Assembly: GCA_050743365.1 (NCBI GenBank)
Contig: JBOGFI010000071.1
Location: 1-10,804 of the forward strand
Direction: 5' to 3'
DNA length: 10,804 nucleotides
Source: JBOGFI01 sp050743365
GTDB lineage: Bacteria; Actinomycetota; Acidimicrobiia; IMCC26256; JACDBD01
Position 1 is the first letter of the stretch. The number at the start of each line of letters is the position of its first letter. Below the pieces are notes generated by a model, which saw only the letters and a program-made list of their open reading frames with translations, did not search any database and had not been told where the DNA came from. Both the position numbers and the translations under genes were made by a program. Shown one piece after another: positions 1 through 4,656 of the stretch.

Positions 1-49
1 TCTTGCTGCGTCCCTCGACCAGCACCGCCGTGACCACAAGACGAGCCAT
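1..49 (-). CDS. IS481-family transposase, N-terminal 16 codons only (partial)
   Basis: The minus strand reads ATG at 49 and encodes MARLVVTAVLVEGRSK before the window ends. This is the typical opening of IS481-like transposases, in which it starts a helix-turn-helix DNA-binding domain that precedes the DDE (RNase H-fold) catalytic domain. A purine-rich stretch (GAGGGGGTGCGGGG on the minus strand) lies just upstream and could serve for ribosome binding. Whether the gene is intact cannot be judged. The family call rests on a short peptide plus the flanking terminal repeats and is made from memory of the family. An IS3-like transposase or phage-type integrase is the alternative. Confidence 0.6.
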   Translation of the reverse strand, partial: MARLVVTAVLVEGRSK

Positions 50-77
50 CGACACCCCGCACCCCCTCTGCTTGAGG

Positions 78-118
78 TGTGCACGATGTCCCGAGACAGC
101 TGTGAACTATGTCCTGAA
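78..118. repeat. Subterminal direct repeats of the IS end
   Basis: Two copies with the pattern TGTGnnCnATGTCCnGA start at 78 and 101 (78-95 and 101-118). They match at 14 of 18 positions. They sit between the transposase start and the presumed outer end of the element, where IS481-type elements carry transposase-binding motifs. Confidence 0.65.
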
Positions 119-120
119 CT

Positions 121-157
121 CAGATACTGCCGGGGGCGCAGATACTGCCGGGGGCGC
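121..157. repeat. Perfect 18-bp tandem duplication (2 copies) next to the IS end
   Basis: CAGATACTGCCGGGGGCG occurs at 121-138 and again, without spacer, at 139-156; the 18-bp periodicity continues through 157. The first copy overlaps the presumed outer tip of the IS481-like end. Possible origins are replication slippage or an imprecise transposition event that copied the tip. It is too long for an ordinary IS target duplication. Confidence 0.8.
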
Positions 158-338
158 CCGCCAAGTAACACGTCAGAGCCCTGGCGAACCCTCGCGTTCG
201 TTCCGGGGTTCCGTTCGGTGGTCGCGGGACGCTGGCCGGAGTTCGACGGGAGCCTCATTCGCCAGCGCTCGCTGCGTCGCCATCGACATCCAACTCGGTC
301 GGAAGGCACGGCCACGGCGAGGACACCGAACGCATCGT

Positions 339-731
339 TCACCCGAGCGGCTGGTAGTCCTCGGGGGCCTCGTCCTTCCGAAAGTCGAACTCTCGCGGGC
401 CCCCGGGGGTATCGGCGAGCACGCGGAACACGCCCTCGAGGCTGCCGAACACCTCGGCGGTGGTGCATCCCTCGGGGCCTGCGGTGTGCGGCCCGTACAT
501 CTCGCCCGGACGCGCCGTCATGACGTCGCCCGCGCGCAGGGTCCGTCCGTCGGCCTCGAGCGTGCCTTTCACCACCACCTCGAAGCGGTGGCAGATGTGC
601 GCGTGGCGGAACAGGACGTAGTTCGGAGGCATCTCGAGCATCACGACCGCGGGCGCATCCCAGGACTCCCGGTCATCGTCGAGGACGAAGATGCGCGTCC
701 CGTTTCCGTCCCGATCCTCGGGTGTGGTCAT
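339..731 (-). CDS. Small single-domain cupin protein
   Basis: A 130-residue protein with one cupin beta-barrel. The first cupin motif spans about residues 38-56, with candidate metal ligands H43, H45, H48 and E51 followed by G56. The second spans about 68-82, with GD at 68-69, RPGE at 74-77 and H82. The spacing in motif 1 is looser than the canonical HxH(x3-4)E, so the exact metal set is uncertain. There is no signal peptide, so it is probably cytoplasmic. The ATG at 731 was chosen because upstream sequence in this frame is arginine- and proline-rich and overlaps the preceding gene. No strong Shine-Dalgarno sequence is visible. It lies 19 bp after the CrtA-like gene and is probably translated from the same message. 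Cupins of this size include sensors, isomerases and dioxygenases; the substrate cannot be read from the sequence. Confidence 0.8.
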   Translation of the reverse strand: MTTPEDRDGNGTRIFVLDDDRESWDAPAVVMLEMPPNYVLFRHAHICHRFEVVVKGTLEADGRTLRAGDVMTARPGEMYGPHTAGPEGCTTAEVFGSLEGVFRVLADTPGGPREFDFRKDEAPEDYQPLG

Positions 732-750
732 TGCGCGATGTTCGCGCGGG

Positions 751-1440
751 TCAGGTCGTCGCCAGCCCGGTCTCGGCCAGGGGGTTCTTCCCCTCGAGGC
801 AGCCTTCGGAGCCGTACGGCCGGAACCGGATGAACGCCGACTGGTGGTGGAACGGCTTGGCACGGTCGGCGGCGATCGCGGCCGGGTGCGCCTGCTCGCG
901 GTGTCCGTAGGCGTACGCCGACAGCGCGCGAGACGTCTCCCACAGGGAACACGTCGCGACGAACGGGGGACGGGCCAGGCCGGTCGCCCACAGCAGCCCG
1001 GGGGCGTCGACTACCTCCCCTTCGGCTCTGGCGCTGGTACGGAAGAAGCGCGCCGCCTGGGTGAGCCGGAGCCGGCCCAGTGTGAGGACGGCGGCCGGGC
1101 CCTCGTAATCGACGACCCGCGCGGTCGGGATGCCCTCCCCGAGCCCGGGCCAGGAACCGAACGCACGCAGCGGCTCGAGCCGGACGTGCCAGCCCGCGGC
1201 AAGCTTTGCCGCGGTCGGATGATCGGCAATGAACCGGTCGAGGGCGTCGTCGTCGTCCCAGAAGGCAACCAGGGCGACCCGGCCCGGGGTGGGCGAAGGG
1301 CGCACGGACCTACTGAGCTTCGCCGCGAGGGCCACGTTTGCGTGCCTGAGGCCCTCGACCGCCGCCGGCGTCGGGCCCTTGCGGAGCACTCCCAGCGCGC
1401 GGCGGGTACCGACGTCGGCGACATGCACGGATGCGATCAC
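751..1440 (-). CDS. CrtA (spheroidene monooxygenase)-like protein
   Basis: A 229-residue soluble protein starting at a GTG (1440), with GAGGAGG four bases upstream (1445-1451). The order of motifs resembles the CrtA/spheroidene monooxygenase family and its dimeric alpha/beta barrel relatives: VALVAFWDD near residue 55, WHVRLEPLRAFGSW at 84-97, PGLLWATGLARPPFVAT at 147-163, SLWETSRALSAYAYG at 165-179, and a C-terminal FHHQSAFIRFRPY at 197-209. Known: CrtA inserts oxygen into acyclic carotenoids in phototrophic proteobacteria, but many actinobacterial members occur outside carotenoid clusters. No phytoene synthase, desaturase or cyclase gene is in this window, so a carotenoid substrate is not supported here. 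The downstream cupin 19 bp away suggests a two-gene oxidative or metabolite-modifying unit. The family assignment comes from recognised motifs, not from a search. Confidence 0.65.
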   Translation of the reverse strand: MIASVHVADVGTRRALGVLRKGPTPAAVEGLRHANVALAAKLSRSVRPSPTPGRVALVAFWDDDDALDRFIADHPTAAKLAAGWHVRLEPLRAFGSWPGLGEGIPTARVVDYEGPAAVLTLGRLRLTQAARFFRTSARAEGEVVDAPGLLWATGLARPPFVATCSLWETSRALSAYAYGHREQAHPAAIAADRAKPFHHQSAFIRFRPYGSEGCLEGKNPLAETGLATT

Positions 1441-1487
1441 GGGGCCTCCTCGCTAGGTCCCCCCCTCATCGGTCTGGTCATGGTCGC

Positions 1488-1501
1488 ACCCGGCGCCGGG
1501 T
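1488..1501. promoter_or_regulatory. 14-nt perfect palindrome between the DUF4395 and CrtA-like genes
   Basis: ACCCGGCGCCGGGT reads the same on both strands. It lies in the 96-bp gap between the DUF4395 stop (1537) and the CrtA-like start (1440). As RNA it could fold only as a 5-bp stem with a GCGC loop, and no U-tract follows. A repressor operator for the downstream pair, or a weak terminator for the upstream operon, are both possible. Confidence 0.35.
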
Positions 1502-1536
1502 CGGCCGGAATCGGGGCGTTGCTCAGGGCTGATCGT

Positions 1537-2085
1537 TCAGTGCGTGGCTGACTCCGTGGCCCAGATGTTGTCGCACTTGGCGCACACCTCGTCGGGGATG
1601 AGGTGCCAGTGCATCAGGAGCCCGAAGATCTGGCAGCCGAGGCAGAACGCGAACACCGACTCGAGCGTGGCGGCGACGATGGTCGCGCCCAGGAGCACGT
1701 AGGCCCCGCCGGTGAGCCCGAAGCCGAAGTGCAGCACCGCCGCCGAGACCGACAGCGTCGCCCCGATGCCCTGGGCGAACCGCTTGGGCGGCCCGGCCAC
1801 GTACTTCGGCTCGAACGGCAGGTTGGGAGTGAGTACCCGGGTGACGAACAGGCCGAGCGGGCTGAGCGTCGGACCGGTGAGCACCCGGGCGACAAAGCCG
1901 TAGGCGATCACGGCGATCAGCCACGGCTGGTCGAGAGCGATCGTGAGCGCGCACAGGACGACCACCCCGGCGGCGACGAGTCGTGCCGACACCTCGTTCA
2001 CCGGGTTGGGGAAGCTGAAGATCGATCGCCAGCTCACCGTTTCTCCCGTCGTCGTGCCCTCTTCCAACACCGTCGGGCCGGTCAC
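1537..2085 (-). CDS. DUF4395 family integral membrane protein
   Basis: A 182-residue membrane protein with hydrophobic segments at about 36-53, 55-69, 107-122 and 127-146. DUF4395 features are FPNPVNE at 25-31, GPTLSPLGLFVTRV at 71-84 and VAGPPKRFAQGIGA at 96-109. Two CxxC motifs follow: CLGC at 148-151, at the end of the last helix, and CAKC at 168-171 in the C-terminal tail, which suggests thiol redox chemistry or metal binding. The GTG at 2085 was chosen because GAGGAG (2094-2099) stands eight bases upstream and the start overlaps the lipoprotein stop in a GTGA, the usual arrangement for translational coupling. A more upstream ATG at 2169 would overlap the lipoprotein by 88 bases and adds an arginine-rich non-family tail. 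DUF4395 proteins have no settled function; some occur beside thioredoxin-like genes. Confidence 0.85.
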   Translation of the reverse strand: MTGPTVLEEGTTTGETVSWRSIFSFPNPVNEVSARLVAAGVVVLCALTIALDQPWLIAVIAYGFVARVLTGPTLSPLGLFVTRVLTPNLPFEPKYVAGPPKRFAQGIGATLSVSAAVLHFGFGLTGGAYVLLGATIVAATLESVFAFCLGCQIFGLLMHWHLIPDEVCAKCDNIWATESATH

Positions 2086-2819
2086 GCTTCCCGCTCCTCG
2101 AAGACGCCCTCGAAGTGCCACACGCCGGTGAACCCGTCGAAGGGGCCACCGACGATCTGGCTCGTCCAATCGAGCGCGTACCGCCCCGTGTCGGCGTCGT
2201 ACTCGCCGGTGGGGCCGCTCGTCCCACCGGGGCGGGAGCCGTCGGGCTTGGGCGCGCCCTGGTTGAAGTGCTGGCCGCCGTAGGCGACGGCCACGGCCCC
2301 GAGCTTGCCGTCGAGCGAGCCGTCGTCGGCGACGGTGATCGTGGGCGGCCGGGTCTCGTCCCCGGTCTGGGGGTCGGTCGGGTTGGTGGCGAGCGCGAAG
2401 GGGATGGCGAAGAAGGGCTGCGGTTGCGTGATCGCGTCGGCGGCGCCCGCCTCATTGGGACCCTCGAACGGCGGATCGGGCTGCTCCTGGTACTCCCCCG
2501 CCAGCAGGCCGCCGTCGCTGCCGGGCGCCAGCGGTGTGAATGTCTTGTCGCCGCAGGACGAGTCCACGTTGGGGACGAACGGGCCCGATTCCAGATCCCC
2601 GCCCGACTGCACCATGCGGAAGTACGAGCCCTGTGTCACGCCGGCGTCGGCGCAGCTGCCGCCGTCGATGCCGAACAGGCCCACCAGCTCACCACCCTGC
2701 TCCTCGGCGCGTTCGGCGGCGTCACCGCCGCCGTCGCCACCACCGTCGTCGTCGCAGGCGGCGGCCGCCAGCGCGAGCACGGCCAGCAGGGTGAGCAGCG
2801 GACGAGAACGGTGTCGCAT
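2082..2819 (-). CDS. Secreted lipoprotein of unknown function
   Basis: A 245-residue protein with a type II (lipoprotein) signal peptide: MRHRSRP, then a hydrophobic stretch at 8-21, and the lipobox LAAAAC with the acylated cysteine at 22. A flexible acidic, glycine-rich linker (about 23-43) leads to a globular domain from about 45 to 240. That domain contains GLFGIDGGSCADAG, SYFRMVQSGG, PFVPNVDSSCGDKTFTPL, GGQHFNQGAPKPDG and, near the C-terminus, LDWTSQIVGGPFDGFTGVWHFEG. The two mature-domain cysteines (56 and 89) could form a disulfide. The ATG at 2819 has GAGGAGG a few bases upstream. It sits 19 bp after the duplicated membrane protein and overlaps the DUF4395 start by four bases. Similar uncharacterised lipoproteins exist in Actinobacteria as far as I recall, but I know no function for them. 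Expected location: outer face of the cytoplasmic membrane. Confidence 0.85.
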   Translation of the reverse strand: MRHRSRPLLTLLAVLALAAAACDDDGGGDGGGDAAERAEEQGGELVGLFGIDGGSCADAGVTQGSYFRMVQSGGDLESGPFVPNVDSSCGDKTFTPLAPGSDGGLLAGEYQEQPDPPFEGPNEAGAADAITQPQPFFAIPFALATNPTDPQTGDETRPPTITVADDGSLDGKLGAVAVAYGGQHFNQGAPKPDGSRPGGTSGPTGEYDADTGRYALDWTSQIVGGPFDGFTGVWHFEGVFEEREA

Positions 2820-2838
2820 GCTTGCCTCCTCTAGGGCA

Positions 2839-3861
2839 CTAGGTGGGTGGCGATCGATCGCCGAGCGCGACCGGCTCGGCCGGGCGCGCGGAGACGGGGA
2901 CGGGCGCGTGCGCGAGCGCTCGTCGTGGGCGGGCGGCAAACGCCAGGGCGGCCACGAGCAGGCCGGGAACCACGAAGAACCACGGGAACAACGCGAACGG
3001 GGGCAGGGCGTCCACGGCCGCGAAGTTGTCGACGTTGTCGCTCATGGTCCCGATCATCGGGGCGAACTCGTTGTTGATCGTGGGCCAGTTCTCGACGAAG
3101 CGGTCGACCGACGGGAAGGACGCCGCGGTCTCGGCTGTGGTCGGGCCGGGGCCCTCCAGGACGGGCAGCACCTGGTTGCGCAGCTCGCCCTCGCCGTTGC
3201 CGATCGTCACGAAGTAGCCCTGGATGGTGACGACCTTGGCCCGGCTCATGAGCGGCCGGAAGTCGTCGATCATGTCGTTGCCCTCCGGCGCCCGGGTGAA
3301 CATCTGGAACACCGCGGGGGCCGCGATCAGCCCCGTACCCAGCGCGACAAGAGCCACGACCCGGACGCCGCCCGGGTGGCGGGAGCGGCGCGCCACCAGC
3401 ACCGACGTGGCCAGCCCGGCTGCGAGCAGGCCCGGGATGACGAAGAACCAGGGAAACGTCACGAAGGGGGGTAGCGCGTCGACGGCGTCGTAGTTGTCGC
3501 GGTTGTCGTCGATCGTGTCGAGCATGTCGCCCATGTCGGCGAAGATCGCCGGCCACTGCTCGTCGAAGTCGGCCGTGAACGGGAACCGCTCGGCGAAGCC
3601 GCCGGCGTCGAGGCCGAGGCGGGCCTCGGCCTCGGGCCCGACGCCGGCGGCGGTCTCGCGCGCGGCGGCGTCGATCTCGTCCAGGTAGCCCTGGAACTGC
3701 GCGACCTTCGCCTCGGTCATGTACGGGCGGAAGTCGTCGAGCATCTCGCCGCCCTTGGGGGCGCGGCTGAACATGCGGAACGCGCCGGGCGCGGCGGCGA
3801 GCGCCAGCCCGAGCACGAGGACGGCAGTCAGCGGGACCGTACCGGCCCGCGCCCCGGTCAT
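2839..3861 (-). CDS. Four-helix membrane protein built from two tandem TM-loop-TM repeats
   Basis: A 340-residue protein of unknown family. Predicted helices lie at about 11-27, 138-156, 167-185 and 293-310. Basic residues at ARRSRH (157-162) and in the C-terminal tail place the helix 2-3 linker and both termini in the cytoplasm, so both loops of about 105-110 residues face outward. The two halves are clear copies. FRMFSRAPKGGEMLDDFRP (28-46) matches FQMFTRAPEGNDMIDDFRP (185-203). WP plus a DN-rich stretch and DALPPFVTFPWFFVIPGLL (128-146) match WP and DALPPFALFPWFFVVPGLL (284-302). Over the two best blocks about 48 of 80 residues are identical. It is the first gene of an operon with the lipoprotein 19 bp downstream. 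The ATG at 3861 has no clear Shine-Dalgarno sequence, and a TAGGCT element lies seven bases upstream, so the transcript may be leaderless. No enzyme motif is recognised. Confidence 0.85.
   Translation of the reverse strand: MTGARAGTVPLTAVLVLGLALAAAPGAFRMFSRAPKGGEMLDDFRPYMTEAKVAQFQGYLDEIDAAARETAAGVGPEAEARLGLDAGGFAERFPFTADFDEQWPAIFADMGDMLDTIDDNRDNYDAVDALPPFVTFPWFFVIPGLLAAGLATSVLVARRSRHPGGVRVVALVALGTGLIAAPAVFQMFTRAPEGNDMIDDFRPLMSRAKVVTIQGYFVTIGNGEGELRNQVLPVLEGPGPTTAETAASFPSVDRFVENWPTINNEFAPMIGTMSDNVDNFAAVDALPPFALFPWFFVVPGLLVAALAFAARPRRALAHAPVPVSARPAEPVALGDRSPPT
2956..3780 (-). repeat. Internal gene duplication (two about 118-residue units)
   Basis: The unit encoded at 3780-3424 (residues 28-146) recurs at 3309-2956 (residues 185-302), offset by 156-157 residues. 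The similarity is plain at protein level and still visible in the DNA, for example gatgacgaagaaccaggg at about 3436 against aaccacgaagaaccacgg at about 2966 on the plus strand. Confidence 0.85.
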
Positions 3862-3868
3862 GTCGGGC

Positions 3869-3874
3869 AGCCTA
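3869..3874 (-). promoter_or_regulatory. Possible -10 element (TAGGCT) of the duplicated-membrane-protein operon
   Basis: The minus strand reads TAGGCT seven bases before the ATG at 3861. This is a common actinobacterial -10 form (TANNNT). A start seven bases downstream would give a leaderless mRNA, which agrees with the lack of a ribosome binding site. No convincing -35 box is seen. Confidence 0.35.
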
Positions 3875-3877
3875 CCC

Positions 3878-3921
3878 GATTCCCGGGAAATCCGATCAGA
3901 TTTGTTGGGATTACCCGGGAA
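3878..3921. repeat. Pair of CCCGGGAA-centred direct repeats upstream of the operon
   Basis: GATTCCCGGGAA (3878-3889) and GATTACCCGGGAA (3909-3921) lie 19 bp apart on the plus strand. The first is nearly palindromic. They flank the presumed promoter region of the gene starting at 3861, and the second overlaps the stop codon of the upstream gene. They could be binding sites of a dimeric regulator; chance is not excluded in DNA this rich in GC. Confidence 0.35.
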
Positions 3922-4540
3922 GGGCGAGGCCGGACTCCTCGCGGCGCCACAGGAGCACGCTCACGGCGGCGATCCACAGGCCCGAGGCCAGGAAGGCGAC
4001 GAACCCGAGGGGTGTGAAGAACACCACGACGATCGCGATGCCGACCCATGCCAGCCACACGGGAACGAGCCGGGTGCGGAGCGCGGCCAGACTCGTGGCC
4101 AGGACCAGAGCGGAGAGCCCGACCACCATCGGGAAGAAGAAGTCGCCGAAGAGCGCGTTCAGGGCCTGCGCGGCTGCCGGGTCGATGTCCTCGGCGCTGT
4201 CGGCCAGCGCGAACCGGAAGGCTGCGTCAACTCCGAAGCCGGCGGCGGCGACGACCCCGCCACCGAAGGCGGCCACGGAGAGCACACCCGCAGCCTCCTC
4301 ACCGCGCCGGAGCGCGCCGCGCAGCGTCGCGGCGAAGAAGATCAGCAGGACGCTCGCGAGGGCGAGGATCACGCTCGCGAAGAACGTCTGGCCCTCGTTG
4401 TCGGCGTAGAAGTCGACGACCTCCCGGGCCGGGTCATCGACGTCGGGGGTCTCCCCCTCGAGGATGAACACCACGAGCACGAGGACCACGAAGGCCACGC
4501 CGGTCAATGGAGCAAACCGCTGAACGTTTCGTTCGGGCAC
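3911..4540 (-). CDS. Six-helix integral membrane protein (DUF4386-like)
   Basis: A 209-residue hydrophobic protein with helices at about 12-28, 52-73, 86-105, 134-153, 158-177 and 179-198. The first loop is acidic (EGETPDVDDPAREVVDFYADNEG, given in part) and a second acidic loop (DSAEDIDPAAA) separates helices 3 and 4. This layout, with an acidic first loop ending in a DFYxDN motif, resembles actinobacterial DUF4386-like proteins of unknown function. The GTG at 4540 is preferred to the upstream ATG at 4591 because GGGGAGG (4546-4552) stands five bases before it and the extra residues are low in hydrophobicity and not family-like. It is followed after 49 bp by the duplicated membrane protein, possibly with a separate promoter between. 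A transport or sensory role cannot be told from the sequence. Confidence 0.8.
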   Translation of the reverse strand: MPERNVQRFAPLTGVAFVVLVLVVFILEGETPDVDDPAREVVDFYADNEGQTFFASVILALASVLLIFFAATLRGALRRGEEAAGVLSVAAFGGGVVAAAGFGVDAAFRFALADSAEDIDPAAAQALNALFGDFFFPMVVGLSALVLATSLAALRTRLVPVWLAWVGIAIVVVFFTPLGFVAFLASGLWIAAVSVLLWRREESGLALPG

Positions 4541-4545
4541 GACGA

Positions 4546-4552
4546 CCTCCCC
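4546..4552 (-). promoter_or_regulatory. Ribosome binding site that fixes the GTG start at 4540
   Basis: GGGGAGG on the minus strand ends five bases before the GTG at 4540. The alternative ATG at 4591 has no comparable site, so the shorter protein is favoured. Confidence 0.65.
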
Positions 4553-4612
4553 ATCCGGCGCCGGTGATCCACCCCGAAAGGCGGACGGCACCCCCCGACT
4601 AGTAAAGGGGTC

Positions 4613-4618
4613 AGCCTA
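4613..4618 (-). promoter_or_regulatory. Possible -10 element (TAGGCT) upstream of the six-helix membrane protein
   Basis: TAGGCT on the minus strand, in an AT-richer island (TTTAGGCTGACCCC), lies 72 bases upstream of the GTG at 4540. It is the same hexamer as before two other minus-strand genes here. No good -35 is visible. Confidence 0.3.
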
Positions 4619-4656
4619 AATGACCGATTCTGCGTACGCCACGGTGCCACGCACCT

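Larger units (their letters stand above)
1..126 (-). mobile_element. End of an IS481-like insertion sequence (partial, cut by window edge)
   Basis: Seen: the first codons of a transposase on the minus strand (start at 49), preceded by two similar direct repeats, TGTGCACGATGTCCCGAG (78-95) and TGTGAACTATGTCCTGAA (101-118), 23 bp apart. Known: one group of actinobacterial IS481-family elements begins its transposase with a MARLxVTAVxVEGRS-type peptide and carries repeated GTTCAGGACAT-type subterminal motifs that serve as transposase binding sites. Inference: the outer tip of the element lies around 121-127 and the element extends left out of the window. The opposite inverted repeat and any target duplication are not visible, so the exact boundary is uncertain. 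Confidence 0.65.

Noticed and set aside
78..157. CRISPR-like repeats near the left end
   Set aside because: Only two copies of each repeat, the 18-bp pair has no spacer, and the other pair is explained by IS subterminal sites.
3..833. Plus-strand frame of 276 codons at the left edge
   Set aside because: It crosses the IS end, the tandem duplication and the antisense of the cupin gene. No coherent domain or ribosome binding site.
751..1440. Carotenoid biosynthesis cluster
   Set aside because: Only a CrtA-like protein is present; no crtB, crtI or other carotenoid gene is visible, so no pathway is claimed.
2305..3474. Plus-strand frame of 389 codons across the lipoprotein and duplicated membrane protein
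   Set aside because: It is antisense to two genes with a signal peptide, lipobox and conserved repeats, and its composition is serine/arginine-rich shadow sequence.
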